Shown piece after piece: positions 7,093-15,354 of a stretch of 21,446 nucleotides of DNA. The DNA is from Defluviitaleaceae bacterium (GTDB taxonomy: Bacteria; Bacillota; Clostridia; Lachnospirales; UBA5962): positions 1 through 21,446 of the forward strand of contig WQZK01000010.1 in NCBI GenBank assembly GCA_009780765.1, in the 5' to 3' direction. The notes under the pieces were generated by a model. The model saw only the letters and a list, made by a program, of their open reading frames with translations. It was not told the DNA's origin and ran no database searches. Position 1 is the first letter of the stretch; every line of letters starts with the position of its first letter. The position numbers were made by a program, and so were the translations under genes.

Positions 7093-9183
7093 ATGAAATT
7101 AAGTGTAAAGTTGCCCCTAATTTTCGGAATTATTGTGTTTATAACTTCTATTAGTATTGGTCTTTCAACATATCTAATCAGTTCCAGAACGCTTGAGGCA
7201 AGTATTCTCGCCGGGATAACTGCCGAGAATGAGGCAAATGCCGAAGTCCTTTCTACCAAGATAGACATGCACCTTTATATCCTCATGGAAAATGCCAACC
7301 GCACACAGTTGCGGACCATGAACTGGGAGATTGTCCAGCCGTATTTGACTTCTGTTGTTCTACCACGTGTTGGTAGTTTAGATATTGGTCTGGTGTTTCC
7401 TGATGGGACGACTCGTTATGTAATTGATTCTACAACTCCCAATCTTGGGGACAGGGATTATGTCAGAGAAGCTCTTGCAGGAAGAACAGCGATTGCTCCA
7501 ATTATCAGCCGTGCTACCGGCCAGATGGTGATTGTGCTTGCAGCGCCAATATTCCAAAGCGAAGAGCCGAGAGCGCCTGTAGTCGGTGTTTTAATTGCGT
7601 ACATGGACGGAGCTCAGACTCTGAGCGCCCTGGTTCTTAACTTATCAACCAGCATGGAAAGTGGATTTCATTATTTAGTGGACAATACAGGGACAATGAT
7701 TGCCAATCCAAATATGGGGTTAGTAACAAGTCAATTTAATCCCATAACAGGAGCGAGAAACGATCCGTCTTTGAGATCGTTTGCTGAAATGATGACTGTG
7801 GCTTTGACAGAAAGAAGCGGGATATCAAAATACTATCATGATGGAGTATACCGAATTGGTCAATACACAGAAGTCCCAGGTTTTAATTGGCTGCTTTTTA
7901 GTACAATTAAAGGGGATGAAATAAATGAACAACTTTTGCAGTTGCGCATTGTTATTTTAGGAGCTGGAGCGATCTTTATTTTTATCGGCCTTTTACTTTC
8001 TTTTGTTATTGGAAGGTCATTGGCAAAATCCATATCCAGTGTGACTAGTGTATTAAAAGATATTTCCGAAGGTGAAGGAGATTTGACTCGTGTCATTAGC
8101 GTCAAGTCCCAGGACGAAATCGGCAGTCTTGCACATTATTTTAATATGACTTTGGATAAAATCAAAAGCCTTGTCATAAATATCAGAAAAGAGGCAGGTT
8201 CATTATCTGATATCGGGATTAATCTTGCCAGTAATATGAATGAGACCGCTGCTGCTGTGAATCAGATTACTGCGAATATTCAGAGTATAAAGGGCAGGGT
8301 TATCAACCAAAGCGCCAGCGTTACGGAAACCCATGCGACTATGGAACAGGTTGTCGCAAACATAAACAAGCTCAATGAGGTTGTTGAGAGACAGACCGCA
8401 AGTGTAGCGCAGTCATCATCAGCTGTAGAAGAGATGTTTGCCAGTATTCAATCTGTAACACAGACGCTTAGTAAAAACGTTCAAAATGTAGAAGAGTTGA
8501 CTTCGTCCTCAGAAATAGGTCGTGGCAGTTTGCATGAAGTGGCTCAGGATATCAAGCAAATTTCCCATGATTCTGAAGGTCTTATGCAGATCAATTCTGT
8601 AATGGCAAATATTGCCAGTCAGACCAATTTACTTTCAATGAATGCCGCGATCGAAGCAGCCCATGCAGGAGAGACAGGCAAGGGTTTTGCTGTTGTAGCT
8701 GATGAGATTCGCAAGCTGGCATCCAATTCCAGCGAGCAGTCAAAAACCATCAGTGCGGTTTTGAAAAAAATTAAAAGCTCAATCGAAAAGATTACTCATT
8801 CAACTGATAATGTATTAACCAAGTTTGAAACAATCGAATCCAGCATTAAAACCGTATCTGAGCAAGAGGAAAATATTCGCAATGCAATGGAAGAACAGGG
8901 GCAAGGTTCCAAACAGATACTGGAAGCTATTGGACATCTTAACGAGATTACCCGACAGGTAAAGAGCGGTTCCCAGGAAATGCTTGATGGCTCCAGGGAA
9001 GTAATTGTGGAGAGTGAGAATCTGGAAAAAGCAACTCATGAGATCTCCGGAAGCATGAGTGAGATGGCGCTTGGTGTGGAAGAGATTAATACAGCGGTAA
9101 ACCAGATTAATGATTTAAGCAGCAAGAATCGTGAGAATATTGATCTTTTAATGAAGGAAGTTTCGCGGTTTAAGGTAGATTAA
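7093..9183 (+). CDS. Methyl-accepting chemotaxis protein with dCache-type periplasmic sensor
   Basis: A 696-residue transmembrane chemoreceptor. Order: TM1 (about 8-30); a periplasmic domain (about 35-280) of double-Cache type with the signature GDRDYVREALAGRTAIAPII (119-138) and then GQMVIVLAAPI; TM2 (285-307); HAMP (308-362, containing SEGEGDLTRV); then the long cytoplasmic coiled coil with the CheA/CheW-binding tip ASQTNLLSMNAAIEAAHAGE at about 508-527. dCache domains usually bind amino acids, organic acids or amines; the ligand here is unknown. The start is set by GAGG 8 bases upstream. It ends in LMKEVSRFKVD like the next MCP, which suggests an origin by duplication with exchange of the sensor. 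Base composition is clearly more GC-rich than the flanking accessory genes. Confidence 0.96.
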   Translation: MKLSVKLPLIFGIIVFITSISIGLSTYLISSRTLEASILAGITAENEANAEVLSTKIDMHLYILMENANRTQLRTMNWEIVQPYLTSVVLPRVGSLDIGLVFPDGTTRYVIDSTTPNLGDRDYVREALAGRTAIAPIISRATGQMVIVLAAPIFQSEEPRAPVVGVLIAYMDGAQTLSALVLNLSTSMESGFHYLVDNTGTMIANPNMGLVTSQFNPITGARNDPSLRSFAEMMTVALTERSGISKYYHDGVYRIGQYTEVPGFNWLLFSTIKGDEINEQLLQLRIVILGAGAIFIFIGLLLSFVIGRSLAKSISSVTSVLKDISEGEGDLTRVISVKSQDEIGSLAHYFNMTLDKIKSLVINIRKEAGSLSDIGINLASNMNETAAAVNQITANIQSIKGRVINQSASVTETHATMEQVVANINKLNEVVERQTASVAQSSSAVEEMFASIQSVTQTLSKNVQNVEELTSSSEIGRGSLHEVAQDIKQISHDSEGLMQINSVMANIASQTNLLSMNAAIEAAHAGETGKGFAVVADEIRKLASNSSEQSKTISAVLKKIKSSIEKITHSTDNVLTKFETIESSIKTVSEQEENIRNAMEEQGQGSKQILEAIGHLNEITRQVKSGSQEMLDGSREVIVESENLEKATHEISGSMSEMALGVEEINTAVNQINDLSSKNRENIDLLMKEVSRFKVD

Positions 9184-9248
9184 ATTAAACGTTATGACAG
9201 CTTCTTATGCTCGAATTGGGTGAGGATTTTTTTATAGCGTTTGTTCTA

Positions 9249-9277
9249 TTGAAGAAATAAAAAAGACAGATTATACT
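9249..9277 (+). promoter_or_regulatory. Promoter of the second plus-strand MCP
   Basis: TTGAAG (9249-9254), 17-base spacer, TATACT (9272-9277), 33 bases before the ATG. It lies in the 127-base gap behind the first MCP, so the second receptor gene can be transcribed independently. Confidence 0.6.
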
Positions 9278-9310
9278 CGAATATTATACTGGAAAAATTG
9301 GAGCAAAATT

Positions 9311-11131
9311 ATGAAACTATTCAATTCTTTAAAATTTCGATTTATCGCTTTTTTTATTACTTTAATCGTTGTCCTGACTGCCACACTGGTTATTATGGGA
9401 ATACGACAACTATCAAATACAGTAGTGGAGACCTTTGCTGAACAGGGTATTCGCTTAGTCGAAAAAACCGCTGATTTTATAGACGGCGATGCTTTTGAAG
9501 CGCTGGTTAAGTCGCTTGATATAAACGATCCATTTTATGAAGAAACCAGGGTTTGGATGCTGCAATTAAAGGAAGCTTCGGGCACTCGTTATCTGTACAC
9601 CATGGCGCCGAAAGCAGGAGACACTTGGATGTTTATTATCGACGGCAGCGGCGAACCTGACTATGAAGGTTTTTCCCCTTTGGGATACGAAGAAGACACA
9701 AGCGAATATGGCGATGCATTTAGAAGAGTAGCGACTTATGGCCGGTCAGAAGTTACCGGCCTTGTGGATCAGGGGGAATGGGGTTGGTTGATTTCGGCTT
9801 ACGCGCCCATTAGAAATTCCGCTGGAGTAATTGTGGGGATTGTTGGTTGTGATTTCGACGGATCGCATCTTCTTAGCGCTATTAGAGCGGGTGAAATCAG
9901 GAAGGTACTTGTGGGAGTGGTTTTCATATTTATCGGGCTTGCATTGATGTTATTTTTTCTGCGCGTGATTTTTACTCCGATAAAAGAAATTGGTGTTATT
10001 TTAAGGGAGGTTTCTCTTGGTGAAGGAGATTTGACCAAGAGAATTAATAACATCAAGGATAATGAAATAGGAGAATTGGCGGACAGTTTTAATAAAACTT
10101 TGGATATGATAAAAAATATGGTTGTCATTATCAAAAAAGAAGCAACGGATTTGACTGTTACAGGAAACGAGCTTGCGAGTAACATGAACGAATCAGCATC
10201 TGCAATAAACGAGATTACTGCAAACATCCAAAGTATTCAGAATCGTATACTTTCCCAGAGCGCCAGTGTCAGCGAGACTCATGCGACTATGGAGCAGGTT
10301 GTTGTAAATATCAATAAACTTGATGGTCATGTTCAAAAGCAAAGCAGTAATATTTCTTTAGCGTCATCTGCTATTGAAGAAATGGTAGCAAATACCCAGT
10401 CGGTTACAGATACGCTTGTCAAAAATGCTGACAATGTACGGGTTTTAAAAAATGCTTCGGAGTCGGGGCGTACAGGGTTACAGGAAGTTGCTGCGGATAT
10501 TAAGGAGATTGCCCGTGAGTCAGAAGGGCTTTTGGACATTAACTCGGTGATGGAAAATATTTCCAGCCAGACAAATTTGCTTTCTATGAATGCTGCTATT
10601 GAAGCGGCTCATGCGGGCGAGGCAGGCAGGGGTTTTGCTGTTGTTGCCGGGGAAATACGAAAGCTTGCGGAGAACTCAGGTCGGCAATCCCAAACCATCA
10701 GTACGGTATTAAAAAAGATAAAAGAAGCTATTGATAAAATAAGTCGCTCGACTGCAAATGTACTGGAGAAATTCGAGGCTATCGACACAAGTGTCAAGAT
10801 TGTTGCGGAGCAGGAAGAAAATGTCCGTAATTCAATGGAAGAGCAACAGGAAGGGAGCAGGCAAATTCTGGAAGGTATAAGCAATATTAATGAAATAACC
10901 AAACAGGTGGAAAATGGTTCACGGGAAATGCTTGAAGGAGCAAAAGAGGTAATACAGGAAAGCACGAACTTGGAGAAGGCAACTCAGGAAATAAAAGCAG
11001 GTATGACCGAAATGGCTTCTGGCGCCAATCAGATGAATGCGTCGGTAAATCATATTAAAGAGATAAGTGGCAAAAACAGTAAAGATATTGCTCTTTTAAT
11101 GAGGGAAGTTTCGCGGTTTAAGGTGGATTAG
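9311..11131 (+). CDS. Methyl-accepting chemotaxis protein with single-Cache-like sensor
   Basis: A 606-residue receptor. TM1 spans about 11-31; the periplasmic part (32-197) is smaller than in the preceding MCP and ends with GWLISAYAPIRNSAGVIVGI, the hallmark of Cache domains (strand, APIxxxxGxxxGxxG, then GCDFDG); TM2 about 198-220; HAMP 221-272 with SLGEGDLTKR; then the signalling coiled coil with tip SSQTNLLSMNAAIEAAHAGE and GRGFAVVAGEIRKLAE. Gly replaces the Asp of the other two receptors in VVAGEI, as also occurs in E. coli receptors, so this is not a defect. GGAG lies 7 bases before the ATG. The ligand is unknown. Its neighbour on the same strand shares the last eight residues EVSRFKVD, and in both a TTGGGTGAGG string follows the stop. 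Confidence 0.96.
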   Translation: MKLFNSLKFRFIAFFITLIVVLTATLVIMGIRQLSNTVVETFAEQGIRLVEKTADFIDGDAFEALVKSLDINDPFYEETRVWMLQLKEASGTRYLYTMAPKAGDTWMFIIDGSGEPDYEGFSPLGYEEDTSEYGDAFRRVATYGRSEVTGLVDQGEWGWLISAYAPIRNSAGVIVGIVGCDFDGSHLLSAIRAGEIRKVLVGVVFIFIGLALMLFFLRVIFTPIKEIGVILREVSLGEGDLTKRINNIKDNEIGELADSFNKTLDMIKNMVVIIKKEATDLTVTGNELASNMNESASAINEITANIQSIQNRILSQSASVSETHATMEQVVVNINKLDGHVQKQSSNISLASSAIEEMVANTQSVTDTLVKNADNVRVLKNASESGRTGLQEVAADIKEIARESEGLLDINSVMENISSQTNLLSMNAAIEAAHAGEAGRGFAVVAGEIRKLAENSGRQSQTISTVLKKIKEAIDKISRSTANVLEKFEAIDTSVKIVAEQEENVRNSMEEQQEGSRQILEGISNINEITKQVENGSREMLEGAKEVIQESTNLEKATQEIKAGMTEMASGANQMNASVNHIKEISGKNSKDIALLMREVSRFKVD

Positions 11132-11250
11132 GTCAGTAACGTTAAATGGCGTTGGGTGAGGGGAATATGGGCTTGTATAAGCGCATATTTTTAGTTGTTC
11201 TGAAAAGTATTTTAGAGTAACTGTAAGCATTTTGGGAGGCGAGAGGGGGC

Positions 11251-11284
11251 AGGGCGATATATGTTGTTGCTGCCTGGTCGCCCT
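11251..11284. repeat. GC-rich hairpin in the gap between convergent MCP and TfoX-N genes
   Basis: The 197-base gap is unusually GC-rich at 11235-11325. AGGGCGA (11251-11257) pairs with TCGCCCT (11278-11284). An alternative stem GGCAG/CTGCC (11248-11252 with 11270-11274) overlaps it. No T-run follows on either strand, so it is not a plain terminator. It directly adjoins gene-end motif copy 2 and may be the folded centre of an attC-like site. Confidence 0.45.
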
Positions 11285-11307
11285 CAAGGTTGCGTGCGTA
11301 TACTGCT

Positions 11308-11337
11308 GTTGCGAAGTGGGTGTGTATACTATTTTTT
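11308..11337 (-). repeat. Gene-end motif, copy 2
   Basis: Minus strand: the TfoX-N gene ends AAAAAATAGTATAC and is followed by CACCCACTTCGCAAC. This matches copy 1 (4738-4768) and copy 3 (15396-15433) in order and, with copy 1, in exact spacing (11 bases between GAAG and ACTATT on the plus strand). A second GTATAC lies 19 bases further on at 11298-11303. Confidence 0.5.
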
Positions 11338-11649
11338 GCTACTTTTCTTTTTGGGTATTTTTGAAACCTTTTCCACTTCTTTTATTATTTCGATTAATGT
11401 TTCCCTGTTATCTACATCCAATATATAATGTTCTTTTGCACCTTTGTAGGGAAAATCTGTTTCACCATTTTCAAAATATGGTTTTATATTTTCCAGCATT
11501 TTTACATAAGCTGTATTATTGCATACCAATATTACTGGTTTTTGATTTACATAAACCATATATTCACCAAACATTTTTTTGGACATTACAACACCAATGC
11601 CATTTAATTGATCAATTAAATAATTTACAAAATCAATATCTGTAGCCAT
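11329..11649 (-). CDS. TfoX N-terminal domain protein
   Basis: A 106-residue protein made of the TfoX_N domain alone: MATDIDFVNYLIDQLNGIG, then SKKMFGEYMVYVNQKPVILV, a pattern typical of this family (helix, MFGGYGxY-like turn, strands), and a C-terminal helix ending in a lysine-rich tail (KKKSSKK). In gammaproteobacteria TfoX/Sxy regulates competence, but stand-alone TfoX_N proteins in other phyla have no proven role, so competence should not be assumed. The gene begins 5 bases after the VOC stop codon and has only a weak GGGTAAAG upstream, so it is probably translated by coupling. Its last two lysine codons and stop come from the shared gene-end motif. Confidence 0.88.
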   Translation of the reverse strand: MATDIDFVNYLIDQLNGIGVVMSKKMFGEYMVYVNQKPVILVCNNTAYVKMLENIKPYFENGETDFPYKGAKEHYILDVDNRETLIEIIKEVEKVSKIPKKKSSKK

Positions 11650-11654
11650 TTTCT

Positions 11655-12044
11655 TTACCCAGCCTGTGAAAAAGTCAAAATATAACCATTACAATCTTCT
11701 ATGGAAAAATCAGTTGAACCATAAAATGTTTTATGCATCTCTTTTGCGATTGTTGCTTTTTCCTTAACTTTTTCAAATAATCCATTAACGTCTGTTACAT
11801 TAATGTAAAGTGTAAATCCGCCACCTGCTGAAGCAAATTTATTTAATTGTGCATATTCTTCTTTTATGCTTTTTTCTTCCTGAAACGAAATAGTTACATT
11901 ATTTGCATTTACTATGGCAAAAACAAAAGGTCCATTTTCAGGAACAGTTCCCAAAACATTAAAACCGAGAATGTTTTTATAAAATTCAATGGTTTTACCA
12001 ACATCTTTTACCATTAAATTTGGCATTAAACTCTTAAACTCCAT
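11655..12044 (-). CDS. VOC (glyoxalase-like) family protein
   Basis: A 129-residue VOC-superfamily protein, different from the one at 1127-1498. It opens LMPNLMVKDVGKTIEFYKNI (residues 6-25), the first strand and helix of a glyoxalase module, and ends TDFSIEDCNGYILTFSQAG, the last strand with D-C-N-G-Y-I-L-T-F in place of D-P-x-G-x-x-x-x-F. Proteins of this type are often annotated as bleomycin-resistance or glyoxalase-like without known substrate. AAGGGGG is placed about 7 bases before the ATG and a promoter with 17-base spacing lies at 12068-12096. It forms a two-gene operon with TfoX-N, five bases downstream. Confidence 0.85.
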   Translation of the reverse strand: MEFKSLMPNLMVKDVGKTIEFYKNILGFNVLGTVPENGPFVFAIVNANNVTISFQEEKSIKEEYAQLNKFASAGGGFTLYINVTDVNGLFEKVKEKATIAKEMHKTFYGSTDFSIEDCNGYILTFSQAG

Positions 12045-12067
12045 TTTTTAGCCCCCTTCTTATTAAG

Positions 12068-12096
12068 TTTATATATGATACCATATTTTTTGTAAA
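12068..12096 (-). promoter_or_regulatory. Promoter of the VOC-TfoX-N operon
   Basis: TTTACA (12096-12091), 17 bases, TATAAA (12073-12068), 23 bases before the VOC start codon. An AAGGGGG ribosome site lies between promoter and start. Confidence 0.6.
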
Positions 12097-12154
12097 ACGT
12101 CATTTCTTTTTTCTTTATATTTCAAATACTTTATTCAATTAATTTAGTATGAAT

Positions 12155-12174
12155 TTCGTATAACGTGTTTTATA
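12155..12174 (-). repeat. attC-like right box C (degenerate)
   Basis: Minus strand CACGTTATACGAAATTC (12167-12151) resembles the repeated ACGTTATGCGACATTT of sites A and B. TATAA (12159-12163) and TTATA (12170-12174) form a short stem. Only about 15 bases separate the stem from the upstream methyltransferase stop codon, so no full-length site is present. Confidence 0.3.
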
Positions 12175-12188
12175 GCCTTAAAATCCAA

Positions 12189-12992
12189 TCATTTTTTTCC
12201 AGTAAGTATATAACTAAGAGGAAATTTCTCCAAATGTTTTATTGATTCATTATTTGCCATTTCTAAATTGTATTCATTAAATTCCAATATTCTAATATCA
12301 TTTTGCAAAATTGCATTTATTATATCGGACATTTTATGCATAAACCAATAACACTCATTGGCTTCATATTCAACTCCCCCAACATAATCTATACCGTTTT
12401 TATAATTAAATGGACCTTTGTTGAAATACGAAATCATTTTTTCTAAATTTTGGTTATCTGAGGAAAAGCCATTTTCAAAAAAATATGCAAACGGGTGCAT
12501 TTCGAAAATTAATATTTCCCCATTTGCTTTTAAAAGTCTTGATACAATTGAAAAATAATCATTAAGATTTGGAAACCATTGTAAAGAGCCCTCTGAAATG
12601 TATATAAAATCAAAATATTCATTAAATTTATTGTCAATTTCTAAAATGTTAACCCTTTCAAATTTTACATTTAATCCAGATATTTTCGCAAGTTGCTTTG
12701 CTTCTTCTATTGCAATATCGGAAATGTCAAAACCCATAGCCTCTTTTGCTCCAAAACGCATAAGCGATAATAATTCTCTTCCATTGTTACAAGGCATTTG
12801 GGATATAGTTTTTCCAGAAATATTCATTTTTATTATTTTTTCAATTAATACATTATCACAATCTCTGTCTAATGTTGTAAATTCGTGATTTGCAAAACCA
12901 ATTTGTAAAGAATTATTCCTTGCTCGTTGATGATAAATCAATGCTTGATTCCATGCATCTCTATTACTTTCCATAATATCTTTTATATTCAT
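12189..12992 (-). CDS. Class I SAM-dependent methyltransferase, co-transcribed with MFS transporter
   Basis: A 267-residue methyltransferase. Motif I is unusual: ISQMPCNNGRELLSLMRFGA, in which the common D/L-GCGTG is replaced by PCNNG. This form is known in a subset of methyltransferase type 11/12 proteins (LHLQC-x-x-G-type). The acidic loop GFDISDIAIEEA and motif II-III YFDFIYISEGSLQWFP, then LLKANGEILIFEMHPF, follow in the expected order. The ATG overlaps the MFS stop codon (ATGA at 12992-12989), so translation is coupled. Its partner suggests a methylation plus export or import function, for example modification of a small molecule carried by the transporter; this is inference. It ends in Lys-Lys-TGA close to attC-like box C. 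Confidence 0.85.
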   Translation of the reverse strand: MNIKDIMESNRDAWNQALIYHQRARNNSLQIGFANHEFTTLDRDCDNVLIEKIIKMNISGKTISQMPCNNGRELLSLMRFGAKEAMGFDISDIAIEEAKQLAKISGLNVKFERVNILEIDNKFNEYFDFIYISEGSLQWFPNLNDYFSIVSRLLKANGEILIFEMHPFAYFFENGFSSDNQNLEKMISYFNKGPFNYKNGIDYVGGVEYEANECYWFMHKMSDIINAILQNDIRILEFNEYNLEMANNESIKHLEKFPLSYILTGKK

Positions 12993-14179
12993 ATTAAATC
13001 TCTTTTTAATTCATTATATTCTATACGATTTATTTTTCTATTTAATACTTCAACCATAATTATTTTGATTATCAGTATTATACCAATAAATATTGGGAAT
13101 ATACTAAAACTCATATGCGAAGCAAGCCAGCCAAATATTGGCGGCATTATCATTGTTCCGATATATGCGCTTCCCATCTGTATTCCCATTATTGCCTGTG
13201 AATATTCTTTGCCAAAATTTTCAGGCGTTGCATGCAATAGGCTGGGAAATATTGGAGCGCAGCCAAGACCAATCATAAAGAAACCAGGAAGTAACGTAAT
13301 ATTCCCAAATGGTAAAACTAAAATAATAATTCCACACCCAATAATTATTTGCCCCAAATGGATCATCTGCCTGTTGTTTAATTTCATTGTTATAAAGCCT
13401 GATATAAAACGTCCAGCAGTTATTCCAATATAATATAACGCTATCCATTGGGCAGCAATTTCAGGTGATATTCCTTTTTCCATTACAAGATAACTTGCGC
13501 CCCATAATCCTACTGTCATTTCGATAGAGCAATAGCAAAAAAACGCTATTAAAACTTCTTTTACTCCGGCAATACGGAATATTTTTGAGAATTTAACTGG
13601 ATTATTCTGTTCTGAGTTTTCTGTTGATTTATTATTTTTCCATAGAGGCAATGAAATGATCAACAAAAAAACAAGGCAAAATTGAATTATACCTATAGCT
13701 CCATAACCAGAATTCCATGAATGCTGATGTATCAAAAAGAACGACATTATTATTGGACCTGCAGAAGCGCCAATACCCCAAAAACAATGCAGCCAGCTCA
13801 TATGCCTTGCCTTATAATGTAACGCCACATAATTATTCAATGCAGCATCAACAGAGCCTGCACCCAAACCTAAGGGAACAGCGAAAATACATAATAAAAA
13901 AAACGAATGTGAAAATGAAAAGCCAGCAAGAGCAGCCGCAGTCATTAAAACACTTGCGACCGTAACAATACCAGTCCCGAAGCGCCTGATAATTCTTTCA
14001 CTGAATATACTTGAAATTACAGTTCCGCCTGCAATAATCATAGAAATAAATCCCGCATAATGTAGTGGGACATTTAATGAATTGAACATTGATGGCCATG
14101 CAGAACCAAGCAATGAATCTGGTAATCCCAAACTGATAAAAGAGAGATAAATTATAATCAAAAGCAACAAGCTGAACAT
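12989..14179 (-). CDS. Major facilitator superfamily transporter (fucose-permease-like group)
   Basis: A 396-residue inner-membrane protein with about 12 hydrophobic helices in two halves, split by a charged loop near residue 190 (KNNKSTENSEQNN). The first half has IIRRFGTG after helix 2, GLGAGSVDAALNNYVALHY in helix 4 and WLHCFWGIGASAGPI in helix 5. These are typical of the FucP/YfkF-like MFS group (COG0738). The second half repeats the pattern with GRFISGF and GLGCAPIFPSLLH. Such proteins move sugars or drugs by proton symport or antiport; the substrate is unknown. The promoter TTGTTT, 17 bases, TATATA (14216-14188) lies only eight bases from the ATG, so the leader is almost absent. The downstream methyltransferase overlaps by four bases. 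Confidence 0.9.
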   Translation of the reverse strand: MFSLLLLIIIYLSFISLGLPDSLLGSAWPSMFNSLNVPLHYAGFISMIIAGGTVISSIFSERIIRRFGTGIVTVASVLMTAAALAGFSFSHSFFLLCIFAVPLGLGAGSVDAALNNYVALHYKARHMSWLHCFWGIGASAGPIIMSFFLIHQHSWNSGYGAIGIIQFCLVFLLIISLPLWKNNKSTENSEQNNPVKFSKIFRIAGVKEVLIAFFCYCSIEMTVGLWGASYLVMEKGISPEIAAQWIALYYIGITAGRFISGFITMKLNNRQMIHLGQIIIGCGIIILVLPFGNITLLPGFFMIGLGCAPIFPSLLHATPENFGKEYSQAIMGIQMGSAYIGTMIMPPIFGWLASHMSFSIFPIFIGIILIIKIIMVEVLNRKINRIEYNELKRDLI

Positions 14180-14187
14180 ATATTCCC

Positions 14188-14216
14188 TATATAATTTTTA
14201 CATATCCTCAAAACAA
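14188..14216 (-). promoter_or_regulatory. Promoter of the MFS-methyltransferase operon (near-leaderless)
   Basis: TTGTTT (14216-14211), 17-base spacer, TATATA (14193-14188). Eight bases separate the -10 box from the ATG, so transcription should begin within one to three bases of the start codon. Confidence 0.5.
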
Positions 14217-14276
14217 GGTTTATCTTCTATAAAATTCTGCTGAAGCATCATGTATGAATGCGTGGCGTAGCTTCTA

Positions 14277-15257
14277 TTAATTTGTATTTATTCTTGCAGA
14301 TATAGAAGCAAAAAAACCATTGCCTATATCATTATTATATATTGGTCTTCCTGAATAACCAAACGAGTCAAATAATGTATCTGCTGATATATTACCTTCC
14401 CCACTTCTACCATTAAATGCCCAGCCACCATTTATTTCAAAAATACGAAACAGTCGAACAGCCCCATATATCGTGTTATATATTATTCCATATCTCGTTC
14501 CATCCGAAAGCATTACATTATTGGACTGATTAGTTACCCCGAATCCTATACCCAGTACTTCATTTGATGGGGTTCCATCTCTAAAATACCGATACCACAA
14601 TGAAACATCAAACTCACGTGATCTATTTATTAAAACCAAGCTAACAGGTTTTTGTGGCGCTATTACCAGCCTCGCGCCAGGGATAAGACTAAAATTAATC
14701 CACTCGTATTCCCACGAAAGACCTATTGTGGGTATCGGCCACAACATCCAGGGCGAGCCGTTGTTTAATCTTACGCCAATATCCATAAGCAATAATCCCA
14801 TGCCAAGGTTCATAGTAAAATGCTCTCTATTAACTAAATTGTAAGAATATATAGCCATACCCATATACGAACGCGAGCCACCGAATAATGGTCTTTCTGT
14901 TATTGGCATAAAGCCGCAGATAAAAAAATGACGGTCAACTCTTTGCATACCTGTAAAAGCAATGTTATGGAATAGATTGGGGTACTCTGGTTGATACTGA
15001 TTATTTAATATATTTGGATTGTACCTAAGTGAAAAAACAGACAATCTATTTGGCTCATTTGGGTTAATGCGTAGCATAGTTAAACTTGAAGACGGATTAT
15101 GAAACTGAAGATTATCAAATGCCACATATTCATACGATAAACCTGGCAGGAAAAATAGGCGTGGTGTTAATACTTTTTCTTCTATTAATTCTTCTCCAAA
15201 TATTGGAGCAATTAACAGCACAAAATAAATATTCAAAAATATGGCTAATTTGAACAT
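14277..15257 (-). CDS. Putative outer-membrane beta-barrel protein (paralogue of 17592-18551)
   Basis: A 326-residue exported protein of a family I cannot name. A signal peptide covers about residues 1-21 (cleavage probably after IFG). The rest has alternating hydrophobic/polar short strands, many aromatic and glycine residues, and no further long helix, as expected for a beta-barrel. It aligns end to end with the protein at 17592-18551: YPNLFHNI / LPNHFHRI, LGMGLLLMDIG / LGAGLAVSDFG, WMLWPIPTIGL / WPVLPLPLIRF, VSLWYRYFRD / YTLWYRLFNE, GIGFGV / GIGIGI and the ending GNGFFASISARI / GSGFYASVQGIV. The promoter TTGACA, 17 bases, TAAAAT (15291-15263) places transcription start on the ATG and no ribosome site is visible, so the message is predicted leaderless. 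Confidence 0.75.
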   Translation of the reverse strand: MFKLAIFLNIYFVLLIAPIFGEELIEEKVLTPRLFFLPGLSYEYVAFDNLQFHNPSSSLTMLRINPNEPNRLSVFSLRYNPNILNNQYQPEYPNLFHNIAFTGMQRVDRHFFICGFMPITERPLFGGSRSYMGMAIYSYNLVNREHFTMNLGMGLLLMDIGVRLNNGSPWMLWPIPTIGLSWEYEWINFSLIPGARLVIAPQKPVSLVLINRSREFDVSLWYRYFRDGTPSNEVLGIGFGVTNQSNNVMLSDGTRYGIIYNTIYGAVRLFRIFEINGGWAFNGRSGEGNISADTLFDSFGYSGRPIYNNDIGNGFFASISARINTN

Positions 15258-15262
15258 TCATA

Positions 15263-15291
15263 ATTTTATGTTTTTGAAATAATAATGTCAA
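15263..15291 (-). promoter_or_regulatory. Promoter of the first outer-membrane-type gene (leaderless)
   Basis: TTGACA (15291-15286) is a perfect -35 box, the spacer is 17 bases and TAAAAT (15268-15263) is the -10 box. Only five bases separate it from the ATG at 15257. Confidence 0.65.
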
Positions 15292-15354
15292 TCCATCTTT
15301 CTTGCCGGCATGGACGGCTGCATTCAGTGTGCTTGTTAAATTCCTTGTTTTTAT

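Noticed and set aside
9190..9235. Possible intrinsic terminator behind the first plus-strand MCP (CTC...GAG followed by seven T)
   Set aside because: The stem would be only three base pairs, so a terminator cannot be supported.
10640..10670. Gly instead of Asp in VVAGEIRKLAE of the second plus-strand MCP as a possible defect
   Set aside because: Glycine at this place is normal in well-studied receptors such as E. coli Tsr.
9799..10965. Long minus-strand open frames opposite the second MCP
   Set aside because: They are shadows of the strongly biased MCP coding frame and give serine/leucine-rich proteins without motifs or ribosome sites.
11232..11645. 137-codon plus-strand frame over the TfoX-N gene
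   Set aside because: Cysteine/phenylalanine-rich with no family pattern. It lies opposite a clear TfoX-N gene and crosses the palindromic gap.
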